Under the pieces are notes generated by a model that made no database searches, was not told where the DNA came from, and saw nothing but the letters and a program-made list of their open reading frames with translations. Below are positions 39,314 through 49,997 of a DNA stretch of 64,000 nt, piece by piece. Every line of letters begins with the position of its first letter. Within the stretch, counting starts at the first letter, position 1. The stretch is from Metaphire vulgaris. Its lineage: Eukaryota > Annelida > Clitellata > Crassiclitellata > Megascolecidae. Location of the stretch: assembly GCA_018105865.1 (NCBI GenBank), contig CM030859.1, positions 3,072,050 through 3,136,049 of the forward strand. The letters run 5' to 3'. The translations under genes and the position numbers were made by a program.

Positions 39314-39415
39314 GTCGTCAACTGTCTACTTTCAACAACATGGAGAAGGTGTTTGTTGGCGGTCACAAAAACGCAATGGGCAAGCTGACCAAACCATTTC
39401 GCGGGACAATCTCAG
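39314..39415 (+). CDS. NRXN: Neurexin exon: LNS6, continuing after SS4
   Basis: Acceptor cttctttgtctag before 39314 and donor CAG|GTGAGT at 39416. 102 nt, phase 1 to phase 1. With the preceding G it reads G-R-Q-L-S-T-F-N-N-M-E-K-V-F-V-G-G-H..., then F-R-G-T-I-S-G. The vertebrate protein has G-R-Q-L-T-I-F-N-S-Q-A-T-I-I-I-G-G... and F-Q-G-Q-L-S-G. The insert N-A-M-G-K-L-T-K before P-F-R-G is a few residues longer than in vertebrates. Confidence 0.95.
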
Positions 39416-39673
39416 GTGAGTTCCGGTCAGGGTTGTTTCTAGAATTATCAATTTGGGGGAGGGGTGTTGGTACATTCCGGGGGTGCCCTGCCGAAAAAGT
39501 CTGACAAGCAAGAAAAGCTCATCCGACTCTCAGATTGGGGGTGTTGGGGGGATTGTCGGTCTCAGATTGAAGGGGGGTTGGGGACGGGGTGTTAGAGGGT
39601 GTAAAATATTCTTGGCTCAGGTGAAAGCTACTCACGGTGTAGGCTAATAATATGCAGACCCCTAACTCACAGC

Positions 39674-39908
39674 CAGTGGCGTAGCGAGAGGGCAGTGGGG
39701 GCGAACCGCCCGGGCTGCACCTGCTCTAGGGGCGTCATTTTCGAGGTTTATTTTTAATTTTTTTTGCTTTCCTTTAATGAAGTTTTTTGCTTGTCAGAAA
39801 ATGTAGGGAAGTCGATAACATTTTTTTTCCTGGTCAGGAATTTTTCGGAGTTCGGAGGCGGAACTTTTGTTCTCGCCCCGGGCGGCACTTTGCCTCGCTA
39901 CGCCACTG
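39674..39908. mobile_element. hAT-like MITE, CAGTGGCGTAGCG family
   Basis: CAGTGGCGTAGCGAG and CTCGCTACGCCACTG, with flanks ctcacagc/gtcacagc (7 of 8). In the neurexin intron. A second, G-rich MITE-like stretch lies at 39422-39615. Confidence 0.87.
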
Positions 39909-40019
39909 GTCACAGCCGAACTAACAGCTGCCTCATTGTTACTAATTCCCTTCCAACGAACCGATTTCTTCTGCTCGAGAATGAGTCCTGAATGAATAGC
40001 TGTCGGGTTTTTAAATAGA

Positions 40020-40052
<33 letters not shown>

Positions 40053-40157
40053 AATTAGTGTTCAATCCTGATGCAAACATTACTAGCACATAGCCACGAG
40101 AGGATGATGAGCTTTCTGCACTATAGGAAAAGAAGCGAGTAAGGCAATGGAGGTTTC

Positions 40158-40450
40158 CAGTGGCGTAACCAGGATTTCCCGAAAGCCTCAATTTCCCCCC
40201 TCCAAAGGCCTGGAGTCTGGATAAAACACTGATTTGCCTATTATTTTGCTTGATTAAGCTAGTTATATAGCCATATGAGCGCATAAAACTATATTGATGT
40301 TTTTCTTTACTTCTTTTATTCTTTTTCGTTACCTTAAATCCGATTTTAGCGCCACTCCATTCACAGTATAATAATACGCAATAAACAATTTTGGTCGGGC
40401 AACCCGGGGTGGGGGTTAACCCCAACCCTCTCCAGTCTACGCCACCACTG
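40158..40450. mobile_element. hAT-like MITE, CAGTGGCGTAACC family
   Basis: CAGTGGCGTAACCAGG to CTACGCCACCACTG, with perfect target duplications gaggtttc at 40150-40157 and 40451-40458. 293 bp, non-coding. Confidence 0.9.
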
Positions 40451-40462
40451 GAGGTTTCTATT

Positions 40463-40855
40463 TTATTATGGTTTAGGGTTTTTAAAATCATGGTTTAGGT
40501 TTTTAAAATCATGGTTTAGGTTTTTAAAATCATGGTTTAGGGTTTTTAAACCATGGTTTAGGTCTTAATCATGGTTTAGGTTTTTTTATCATGGTTTAGG
40601 TTTTTTCATGGTTTAGGGTTTTTTCATGGTTTAGGTTTTTTATCATGGTTTAGAGGTTTTAAACCATGGTTTAGGTTTTTAATCATGGTTTAGGTTGAAA
40701 TCATGGTTTAGGTTTTTTCATGATTTATGGTTTTTTCATGGTTTAGGTTTTTTATCATGGTTTAGGGTTTCTAAGCCATGGTTTAGGTTTTTAATCATGG
40801 TTTAATCATGGTTTAGGTTAAAATCATGGTTTAGGTTTTTAAAATCATGGTTTAG
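40463..40855 (+). repeat. Minisatellite of ~21 ATCATGGTTTAGGTTTTTAA units abutting a neurexin exon
   Basis: About 390 bp of 15-24-bp units, each centred on CATGGTTTAGG(G)TTTT. The last unit ends ...CATGGTTTAG at 40855, and its AG is the splice acceptor of the next neurexin exon. Nearly every unit therefore carries a copy of that acceptor. Most upstream acceptors would be followed in the reading phase by TAA (G|GT TTT TAA). Confidence 0.93.
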
Positions 40856-40973
40856 GTTTATTCGTGAACAACCATCGTATTTTGGAGTTGGCGTCGAGAG
40901 GAGACGACAGAATCTCCATCGTAGGCGACGTCGAATTCACCGGAATTCTTCGTTCTCCTTCAACTTATATCAG
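40856..40973 (+). CDS. NRXN: Neurexin exon: end of LNS6 domain
   Basis: Acceptor CATGGTTTAG before 40856 and donor CAG|GTGACA at 40974. 118 nt, phase 1 to phase 2. It reads (G)-L-F-V-N-N-H-R-I-L-E-L-A-S-R-G-D-D-R-I-S-I-V-G-D-V-E-F-T-G. This aligns with vertebrate [30 protein letters not shown], the last strands of LNS6 and start of the stalk. The acceptor has only a short T-tract and is supplied by the adjoining minisatellite. Confidence 0.93.
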
Positions 40974-41636
40974 GTGACACGGAAACAGACGCTTCTTCAA
41001 CCGTGCTCCGGTGTCCCTTACTCGCCTCAAATCTTCTTCTTCCTTCTTCTTCAGGAAGAGACTTTATTTACATCGCTGCTTACTGCATGTTCGTCGTATT
41101 CGCAGTGCTAATTGCCATGGGCGTCGGGGTCAATTTTTCTTTGTGGGGAGGGGGTGCAAAACAGGGTCGTGTGACAAAAGAAACAGCAATAGTACTGTAC
41201 AGGATTGTCAATATTTACCGGACTGATAGTAAATTATTTAGCACTACAAGAAAGTTCTTCAGATTCTTTTGGCTTAGTATTATAGGTTATTAGTAATTAT
41301 ATTTATTAATATAATATACAAATATAAATATTAGTATTATAGGTTATTAGTAATTTTAATTTTTTCAGAGCAATTTTCCAGGGGGTGCAATTGCACTCTC
41401 TTGCACCCCCCTCCGGACGCCCATGCTAAATGCTACCCTGCTTGACATGCTTACCGTTGTCTCCTTGAATATCAAGATTCTTAAATGCTAATTCTACGAG
41501 TTCTTCCCATATACTTGGAGTTTTTGCGTATGCGAGAAATCTGTTACTAATGTAAAAAAACAATTTGTGAGTTATTTACATTATTGGGATGTTAATCAGA
41601 TAGACTCAAATCGATTTGCTTGTTGTAGGTTTTAAT

Positions 41637-41882
41637 CAGTGGCGGCTCTAGGATTTGGCAAGTCCTACCTACAATGCTACCCTGCTTGACATGCTTACCG
41701 TTGTCTCCTTGAATATCAAGATTCTTAAATGCTAATTCTGGGGTGGCAACTTCTAATCATGGGGGCAACCATTTGTTGTTAGGTATGTAGTATTAAGCAT
41801 AGGGTCCCAACAGGAGTCACTGAGGCAGGCACTCAATAGGGGCACCCTTCCCCCTCGGGGCCCCTCTTTGGAGCCGGCATTG
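41637..41882. mobile_element. hAT-like MITE carrying a 67-bp copy of nearby host DNA
   Basis: CAGTGGCGGCTCTAGG to GGAGCCGGCATTG, with perfect 8-bp duplications gttttaat at 41629-41636 and 41883-41890. Positions 41673-41739 are identical to 41429-41495 just upstream. They replace the usual family sequence after ...GGATTTGGCAAGT. Confidence 0.93.
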
Positions 41883-42163
41883 GTTTTAATATGTATAAAC
41901 GTTTTGTTGATTTTGAATCTAGAACCTCGCCAAACGCAGTTGTAATTCGACTGAAGACTTATAACCAGACAACGGCCACTGATTCAAACGAGGTTCTTAT
42001 TTGATGTGTTCATATCTTCAAATAATCAAATATGTAGTAGCAAATAGTCTGATTGGGGTGATTTAACAGCAGGCCTAGGCCTATTTGTTTCATAAGAAAA
42101 ATATGGCAACATTCATATGAAGCTATTCGGAAAGATATTTAACCCCTAGCGATGCTCTTTTCG

Positions 42164-42237
<74 letters not shown>

Positions 42238-42656
42238 GACTGAAGAGGCGCTATATAAAAAGTCTATTACATTACATAACCTTGCATTACATTCTTCAGC
42301 TTTCCGACCAAGGCCCTTGCATCGAAAATGGCGGTCAACACAGTTGTCGTAACGCAAACAGTCATTCCATATCGTCGTCGTCATCTACGTCTTCAATGTC
42401 ACCTCTGCGCCTTAAGGGAGTCAGGCCACTCGGTAGGAACAGGAATCTATTCAGATAGATAACGCTGATAACGACGAATGTAATATTATGTAAAATGTTA
42501 TAAGAATTTATTATGTTACAGCAAATGTTTGATGTTCCAGAAGTTGGCTGTGGAGTCTGTGGAGCCCAGAAATAAAACTGTGGTCAGTTGTCAGACTGTC
42601 GCTACTTTTTCATAAATCAAGCACTCAAAATAAATAAAAGCAATAATAATAATAGA

Positions 42657-42705
<49 letters not shown>

Positions 42706-42735
42706 TGCGCCCGTCTACTTCGCAACGCATTTATC

Positions 42736-42917
42736 CAGTGGCAGCTCTAGAACTTGGCAAGTAGGGGGCGTTGGGTGGCAACTTCTAATCATGGGGGCCA
42801 ACCATTTGTTGTTTAATGTATGTAGCATTAAGTATAGGGTCCCAACAGGGGCCACTACGGGGGCCAGGCACTCAATAGGGGTAAGGGCCCCTTGGGTCCC
42901 CGGTGGAGCTGCCACTG
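42736..42917. mobile_element. hAT-like MITE, CAGTGGCGGCTC family
   Basis: CAGTGGCAGCTCTAG to GGAGCTGCCACTG, with flanks catttatc/catttgtc (8 bp, one mismatch). Confidence 0.9.
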
Positions 42918-42952
42918 CATTTGTCACCACCAAATGGCGAAATGCTAAATAA

Positions 42953-43005
<53 letters not shown>

Positions 43006-43009
43006 GGCC

Positions 43010-43046
<37 letters not shown>

Positions 43047-43135
43047 TAGGTTTAGAGTGGTTCGCTTTGTGCGAGTACCACTGTGTTTAACCCATTTTGG
43101 TTTTTCTCTGTAATCTCATTCTTTGCCCTCTAGTC

Positions 43136-43929
43136 CAGTGTTTCCCAAACTGTGGTTCGCGACCCAAAAGTGGGTCGCAGGGCTCAGTCTAGTGGGTCGC
43201 GGGGTTGCACGGAATTAGATTCAAGCGTGTCATTTTCTAACCAATACCACCACAATGTCAAAAGCCTTGCAATTTGTAAGTAGGCTTAGGTTTTAAGAAA
43301 ATTATATGCCTGCAATCCTCCATACAAGGTTTATACTAAAAATGTTTAGTGTTTTTAAACCAATTTTAGTTGACAGTTGCTTGCAGGGACGCGGCAAAGC
43401 CGCTGAAATGAGTCACACAGTTCCATAAAGTTTGGGAAACCCTGGCCTCTAGTACTTTTAAACATTAATCTTATTTCGCAATTACGCAAGGAAAGCGTAT
43501 TCCGACCATTTTGCTCTGAAACTCCACTAACAATAGGGAATCTATTGTGGACAAACTTTTGGAACCTAGCGGTTAAGCGATTTTGCCATACTCATAAGAT
43601 TTTTAAGACGCGTAATAAAGGTGTGTTCCTGGCAAATTTTAAAAAACGGTAATTTTCACGAAATTTCCATATCTATTTCTCTACTTCTGTCCTATCTTTG
43701 GCAAAAATAAAAATAGTTCTGCCTAATGTATTTGTCATATTTTCATTCGAATTGAATCAGAGCTTTTGGCTTTTGCTCGCAATTTATTCAAAACTCAAAC
43801 GATCCTTTTCAACTAACATTCGCCAGATGGCGCAATGCATTTATTTATATTACGTGCTATGATTAGGGTCGCGGCACGTTATAAAACCGCTGAAGTGGAC
43901 CACGGTTCCAAAATGTTTGGGAAACTCTG
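43136..43929. mobile_element. Non-autonomous hAT-like element, CAGTGTTTCCCAAAC family (794 bp)
   Basis: Starts CAGTGTTTCCCAAACTGTGG and ends GTTTGGGAAACTCTG, with perfect 8-bp duplications ctctagtc at 43128-43135 and 43930-43937. Both ends carry GGGTCGCGG-type subterminal motifs. An internal TTTGGGAAACCCTGG at about 43431-43445 looks like an extra terminus, so it may be two elements joined. A second copy in inverted orientation is at 47532-50129. No transposase frame. Confidence 0.88.
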
Positions 43930-44489
43930 CTCTAGTCAAGTGATTTTTTCTCTCCTTCTCTCTCTCTCCCCAGGTTATTTCCCAGGAAATGCGTTGGGGG
44001 GTCCCATAATTGCAGGGGGTGTCAATGTCCAGTGTTTCATCTGGCTCCTTGGACTCGAGGGGAATAGAAATGGGCAGGGGAGGATGCGGGGGTTCAATGC
44101 TTGGCCCCCGGAAAAAGGAAAATACAAGTCAAAAATATGATTTCTGTTGTCTTCTCTTCCGTTTTCAAACGGTCCATTCTAATTTTTGTGGAGTCAGTTA
44201 TATATAGTGGCTCAAATTTCAACTTCCAGAGGTGAATTTCCCACTTTCGAATTTTAAATGAATAATTTTAACATCAGTCTGTTTTGCTGATAGCCAACAT
44301 CACCCCTAGGAAGGGGTGTAGGGGAAGGGTGTTTCTGCCACAAACCGGGGGTGTAACCCCCCGCTGGGGCTGTAGGAAAATCTCTGTCTCTCAACGCAAT
44401 TTTCGGTATTTGTAATCTGTAATTGATGGCATTTCTAAAATCATTAATACATTCAATGTCTTTCAGATCGAATTGAGCTTAGATTTCTA

Positions 44490-44571
44490 CAGGGTGGCGA
44501 AAAAACCGGACTAGTCACATTAAAATTAGGTTTGGCATTTAATATAGTCCGGGTTTTTCTGCGCCACCCTG
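44490..44571. mobile_element. 82-bp mariner-like mini-element beside the last neurexin acceptor
   Basis: CAGGGTGGCGAAAAAACCGG to GTTTTTCTGCGCCACCCTG, flanked by TA on both sides. It is essentially two TIRs back to back. It ends 24 bp before exon position 44596. A sister copy is 57666-57743, and a half copy lies near 61942-61978. Confidence 0.82.
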
Positions 44572-44595
44572 TATACAACACCCGTGTTTTTTCAG

Positions 44596-45187
44596 GCCCC
44601 CTCCAAATCTACAGTCCGACGTCGAACATCGCAGGAACAGAAGCAGCGGGTCCGCACCGGACACCAGCCAATGCAAACACAACCAGAACGGCTGTCCCGA
44701 CTCCTCCTCCTCCTCCTCCGGCACCGGTCCCGCGGGTCGCGGCCGGCCCGCGGCACCACCAGTCGAAGGCACGTCCATCTACAACATCTCGCTCGATTCA
44801 CAAAGGTCGCAGCCGGGCACAAGGACTCACCCGATGTTCCTCTCCCACCTCGAACCAGCGTCGAATCCAACGAACACCGTCACGAACGTTACCGACTCGA
44901 ACCACCGTCAGTTAAACGCAAAACTGGAGACGGACAGAGACACGCATGCGTCTCGGACTTCGGCGATGCACGTCGGTCTGGCCGTGGGACTGCCGTTCGG
45001 TGTCATGCTGTTCCTATTCGTCGTTGCCTATGCCGTGTATAAGTATCGAAGTCGCGACGAGGGAACGTACAGGATAGACGAGGGGAGCGGATACGATGCG
45101 TACAATTCGAAACCGCTCATTCACCTAAATGGACGGGCAAAGTATTCGCGACAGAAGGTAAAAGACAACAAAGAATGGTACGTTTGA
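44596..45187 (+). CDS. NRXN: Neurexin last exon: stalk, transmembrane segment and cytoplasmic tail
   Basis: Acceptor gtgttttttcag before 44596. The first base completes AG|G, then the frame is open to TGA at 45185-45187 (about 196 codons). The extracellular stalk is Ser/Pro/Thr-rich. It has a compact cysteine loop (C-K-H-N-Q-N-G-C), a six-serine run ending S-G-T-G and two N-glycosylation sequons (N-I-S, N-V-T). The membrane segment is about V-G-L-A-V-G-L-P-F-G-V-M-L-F-L-F-V-V-A-Y. It is followed by Y-K-Y-R-S-R-D-E-G-T-Y, nearly identical to the juxtamembrane 4.1-binding region of neurexins. The C-terminus D-N-K-E-W-Y-V matches the neurexin PDZ ligand (K-E-Y-Y-V). Tail length is about the vertebrate 55 residues. 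This exon fixes the gene as neurexin rather than another laminin-G protein. Confidence 0.97.
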
Positions 45188-46704
45188 ACTGTTTATTAAT
45201 CGAGGGCGGCTCCACATAGGGCACATAAGGGGGCGGGGCGCGGTGCCTCCCCCCGATGAATGTCGATACCCCAGGGTCGGTCCGACGAATTTTCTTAGAA
45301 GAGGCGCAGGGTTGGAGTTGCCGGGGGTTTGAACTCCCCAGCTAACTTTGCAACCCTCACAAAAATCGCATATCTGGTACATGCAGTCACTGTCATGCAT
45401 TGGATTTCAGTCCTCAACCCCCTCCCCCCCAGCTCAAATTTTACAACTCCAACACTGAAGAGGCGACATGTAATGTTGCCTCCCCCCACACGCAAGCAAT
45501 GCAGCGAAGGAAATGGAAATTAATTAATTTTGTCTTAGTCACTTGCAAAAGTGATGCCTAAATATTATTAAATGTGGGTTTCCTATGCATATTTTACTGC
45601 ATTCATTGTAAGAGCAGCCCCCTAAAACTGGCAAAATTTGCTGTAGGCCTATGTCCATAGGCCTATCTATCCGTGCTATATTCATATGATATATATATAA
45701 GTTTAGCGCAATTTCTATGCATTTTAAAGTACGTCCAGAGCAATATTATCAGAACCGTGCCCTTAAATCGTCAAAATTTATTAACAGAAAAAATATTTTA
45801 GTCCGAAAATGCCGCCCCACAAAAAGTGCCCCCGTAGGCAGCCGTCTACTTCTACGCCTAGGACCGGCCTTGTTGCCCCCCTCCCCCCAGTGGTCCCCGT
45901 ACCTTAGTCCACTCATTCTAAGAAACTAGACTAACCAGTCCTGGTTTATGAAAAATAGTTGGGCCCCCATGCTAAAAAAAGTTGCCATCCCAAAGCCCCC
46001 ACTTGCCAAATCCTGGAGCCGCCACTGTCGATTACCGATGTCGTTGCTAGAGAACCAGGGCATCAGACCGATAGAAGAAGTGTCTCGAAGTTTTTGAACC
46101 GGTGCTCAGAATTTTCCGCTGTGATAAAAGTTGTGTTGTTTTCTTGTATCGTGTGAATTTTGCAAGAGAACGTTGTATAGATGTAACAGCCTATTCGGTT
46201 GTTTGGGGGTTCAGTTAATGCCCTTAAAGGCAGGGACGTACAGTATTAGAGTAGGCCTATTTGGCTTCCATGGCAGAGTGGTCAGAAAATTAAATTAGCA
46301 GGTTGACAAATCTTTAATTAACAAATCATGACATTTTAATGATACAAATACAAGATTAAAGGTAGCCTACATATGTACTTTTCTTGCTTTTTTGCTGAAG
46401 CGAACTGGTCTATGACGTGCCTCTCAAAGTCAGTTTTCTCAGTTTCTTCTCTTTCTACGCTGAGTAGAGAGCAAGATCAAAGAATTTTTGGCGCCCAAAG
46501 CATCTGCCCTACCCCACCCCACCCCCAACCCCACCCCACCCCCAATTTAAAGAAAATAGATCAAATTTGAGTCGAGTAAATGGCGATCGCGCATGCGTTG
46601 TCTGAAAGGGAATTTTGAACCTTTATTTCCATCATGAGAAGCTAAAACGAAAACTGACCAATGGTCAACAATAATAATAACAACAACAACAACAACAATA
46701 ATAA
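45188..46704. other. 3' flank of neurexin, repeats only
   Basis: Contains diverged pieces of the CAGTGGCGGCTCC family (about 45201-45260 and 45865-46028). A CCCCACCCCACCCCC tract is near 46510, and (AAC)n/(AAT)n at 46671-46704. No polyadenylation signal can be assigned with confidence and no gene is seen. Confidence 0.6.
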
Positions 46705-47305
46705 TCTATAATATTAAGATTCTTATCTGTATGTCTCTCTGTCTGTTACCTTCAAGCGTTCTGATTGGTTGACTATTGGTAGACGGTTTAGACCGTTTAG
46801 TCCTTACGTCGCGATGCGTTGGTGGGCGAGCGTTGACTATTGGTAGACGGTTTAGTCCTTACGTCGCGATGCGTTGGTGGGCGAGCGTTGACTATTGGTA
46901 GACCGTTTAGTCCTTACGTCGCGATGCGTTGGTGGACGATGTTCGAAGACGACGTTGCTATTGGTAACAATTGTTCGTAGAACCGGTTTAGTCGAGTCAT
47001 TGCAGCGTCAGAGGGCTGGGCGTGCGACGACGTTGCTATTGGTAACAATTGTTCGTAGCTTGAGGATCTTAACGTACATTTTAACGTACACAAAAAATAC
47101 GTGTACAGCGTCACAAATGGCCACAGTTGCGTGATTTTAACGTACATAGGCCTAATTATTACGTGGCGCAGAGCTTGGCTAGGTGGCGATCATTGAAATG
47201 TTGTTCAGCATGAATTCAATGATTGGGTATTAGGTATAGGTATTGGATTAGTATTATCCTGCACTGCGAGCGAAGCGAGCGCGAGCGAAGCGAGCATCTT
47301 TCTAG
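46705..47305 (+). mobile_element. Helitron-like non-autonomous element, copy 1
   Basis: Starts TCTATAATATTAAG and ends GCATCTTTCTAG, between a host A (46704) and T (47306). This is the TC...CTAG and A^T insertion pattern of Helitrons. It shares a GTCTCTCTGTCTGTTACC head, repeated TTTAGTCCTTACGTCGCGATG segments and a GCGAGCGAAGCGAGC end repeat with copy 2. I did not find a clear terminal hairpin, and there is no Rep/helicase frame. Confidence 0.75.
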
Positions 47306-47967
47306 TCAATGGATAATATAATTTATAAAAAAGTAAATCATTTACATAACATGAAGCTGGTATACAAACTGCGAGCTTCAAAACCAACCGAGAAAGCCAA
47401 ATTGCTATTCAACTGACTGAGCAATGCATACAAATTTATGGGTGTACGCCCCTTCTGTTAGAAACACACTAAATGGCTATAGTCACCCATCTACATTACA
47501 TGACTAAGTAATTGTTATAATCCTTCTAGAACAGGTTTTCCCAAATATTTTGTAACTGCAACCCACTTCAGCGGTTTTGTAACGTGCCGCGACCCTAATC
47601 ATAGCATGTAATATCAAAAAAAATGCTATCAGGCCATCTGGCGAGCGTTAATTGAAAAGAGTCTTCTGAATTTTGAATAAATGGCAAAACCCTGATTCAG
47701 TTCGAGTGAAAAATGTGGCAAATATATTAAGTATAATTTGTTCGTATTTTTGCCAAATAAGACAAAAATGAGAGAAATATAGATTGAAATTTCTCGAAAA
47801 TTATTTTTTTAAATTTTTGCCATGAACACACCTTTGTTACGCTTCTTAAAAATCTTATGAGTAAGGCAAAATCGTTTAACCGCTATAGGTTCTCTCACTA
47901 TACTGTTAGTGGAGTTTCAGAGCAAAATGGCCGGAATACGCTTTCCTTGCGTTATTGCGAAATAACA

Positions 47968-48791
47968 TCTATAATATTAAGATCCTTATCTGTATGTCTC
48001 TCTGTCTGTTACCTTCAAGCGTTCTGATTGGTTGACTAATGGTAGACGATTTAGACCGTTTAGTCCTTACGTCGCGATGCGTTGGTGGGCGAGCGTTGAC
48101 TATTGGTAGACGGTTTAGACCGTTTAGTCCTTACGTCGCGATGCGTTGGTGGGCGAGCGTTGACTATTGGTAGACGGTTTAGACCGCTTAGTCCTTACGT
48201 CGCGATGCGTTGGTGGACGATGTTCGAAGACGACGTTGCTATTGGTAACAATTGTTCGTAGAACCGGTTTAGTCGAGTCATTGCAGCGTCAGAGGGCTGG
48301 GCGTGCGACGACGTTGCTATTGGTAACAATTGTTCGTAGCTTGAGGAACTTGCGCAATTTTAACGTACATTTTAACGTACACAAAAAATACGTGTACAGC
48401 GTCACAAATGGTCACAGTTGCGTGATTTTAATGTACATAGGCCTAATTATTACGTGGCGCAGAGTTTGGCTAGGTGGCGATCATTGAAATGTTGTTCAGC
48501 ATGAATTCAATGATTGGGTATTAGGTATAGGTATTGGATTAGTATTATCCTGCACTGCGAGCGAAGCGAGATTCCGAAAAGATTCCGCCAAAAAAACCAA
48601 ACAACCAAACGAGGCCCAAAAAACAGATTGGGTAGGAAAAACCCACACTGGCAACACTGCCCGTAGACGTGCGGCATTACCCCGTATATTCCAGTAGCTG
48701 CTAACAATAGACGCGAAATGCAAATTCTCCACAATAGTATTATTCGGCATTGCGAGCGAAGCGAGCGCGAGCGAAGCGAGCATCGTTCTAG
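47968..48791 (+). mobile_element. Helitron-like non-autonomous element, copy 2
   Basis: TCTATAATATTAAG to GCATCGTTCTAG between host A (47967) and T (48792), inserted in the hAT-like element. It matches copy 1 over most of its length. It then carries an extra ~200 bp (about 48571-48755) between two GCGAGCGAAGCGAG repeats. Confidence 0.77.
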
Positions 48792-48962
48792 TTAATGTTT
48801 AAAAGTACTATAGGCCAGGGTTTTTCCCACACTTTTTGTAACTGCGCGACTCACTTCAACGGCTTAACCGGCTTTGTAACATGCCTGCAAACTTATTGTC
48901 AACTGAAATTGGATAAAACACTAATCATTTTAATATTGGCTGTGTATGGAGAATTGCAGGCA

Positions 48963-49997
48963 CAGAACCGTAGCTAGATGGGAACGGGGGTGAGGGGGGC
49001 AAGCTGCCCCGGGTCCGTCATGGAGAGGCAGAAACCATGCGATTGACTTTATTCACAACGGTGTCCCGTCAGTTCCTGGACCGTCAGTTCCTGGACCGTT
49101 AGTTGCATAACATTATAACACGTCTAGGTAAACATGTCACGGTAATGTAAACATCCATATTCAATATAGTATTAGTATCCATTTGACAATAACTTGAATA
49201 ATTGGGACAAATATGGGCTTAAGACGCGGGCAAGTATTCGGGAAATGCTATTCGACAAGATGCTTATTAATGGTCAAGAGTTGTACGCCTTGTACATCAT
49301 TGTTTTACCTTACTATGACGGTCCAGGAAGCAGAGGCGTCATTTGGGGGGGGGACTGGGGGAGGTCGTGCCCCCCCCCAAGGAAATGAAAATATTAATTT
49401 ACAATGTATTAATGTGCAACAAAAAACAAAAACAGGGACGTTATTTGCGTTTTGGGGCAAAAAGGTCAGCAGCCCCTAAAGCCCTAAAGGAGTACTTGAT
49501 GTCGAGTAACCTGAAGTAACTAATTGTAAAAATGGACTGACAAGCAAAAAATAGGTCGTCAACTTTTTTGGAAACTCGTCAAAAATTGAAAAATTTTAAA
49601 AAATTTAAAAGAAAAATTTTAAAAAATATCTCGCCCCCAAGAAAAGTGTGAAATGACGCCACTGCCAGGAAGTGACGGTCCAGGAAGTGACAGGGAACCA
49701 TTCACAACAGGAGTTTTATTATGAAAAGAAAAAAGGTCATCACTGCTAATTGCACTTTATTTCTTAATTAATTTACTCCTCAAAGTGGTGAAAATCATGA
49801 TAAGCAGAAAAAGGTCATCGCCAGTTATCAAATCATAAAGTAAAGTAAAGTAAAATCTCGTGGATTTCTATAGCGCCTTGGAAAGCAGCACAACAGTAGC
49901 TGCTAATTCTTAAGCGCTCAGCCTCTCTTAAAAAAGCATGTCGGAAGGGGGATTTTATACCTTGCCCCGGGCGACAAATACTCTTTTTACGGCTCTG
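48963..49997. mobile_element. hAT-like element, CAGAACCGTAGCTAG family (1035 bp), with a nested MITE
   Basis: CAGAACCGTAGCTAG to ACGGCTCTG, with perfect 8-bp duplications tgcaggca at 48955-48962 and 49998-50005. It contains the younger MITE at 49331-49664 and a TATAGCGCC repeat near 49870. No transposase is visible. Confidence 0.9.
49331..49664. mobile_element. hAT-like MITE, CAGAGGCGTCATTTGG family
   Basis: CAGAGGCGTCATTTGG to GAAATGACGCCACTG, with perfect 8-bp duplications ccaggaag at 49323-49330 and 49665-49672. Nested within 48963-49997. Confidence 0.93.

Larger units (their letters stand above)
40974..44595. other. Last neurexin intron
   Basis: About 3.6 kb of repeats. It holds a MITE with captured flank at 41637-41882, (AAT)n at 42167-42237, 42650-42704 and 42956-43045, a MITE at 42736-42917, a 794-bp hAT-like element at 43136-43929, and a mariner-like mini-element at 44490-44571. 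No further exon recognised. In vertebrates the SS5 and stalk exons lie in this interval. Confidence 0.7.

Noticed and set aside
40463..40855. CRISPR-like array
   Set aside because: Units are contiguous and degenerate with no unique spacers, and the genome is eukaryotic; it is a minisatellite.
43135..43453. Separate 311-bp element with cctctagt duplications
   Set aside because: The outer 794-bp unit has perfect ctctagtc duplications and its inverted copy contains the whole unit. The inner boundary is noted only as a possible internal terminus.
44584..45042. 152-codon + strand frame and 92-codon - strand frame over the last neurexin exon
   Set aside because: Arginine-rich shadows of the true frame, which gives the stalk, membrane segment and K-E-W-Y-V end.
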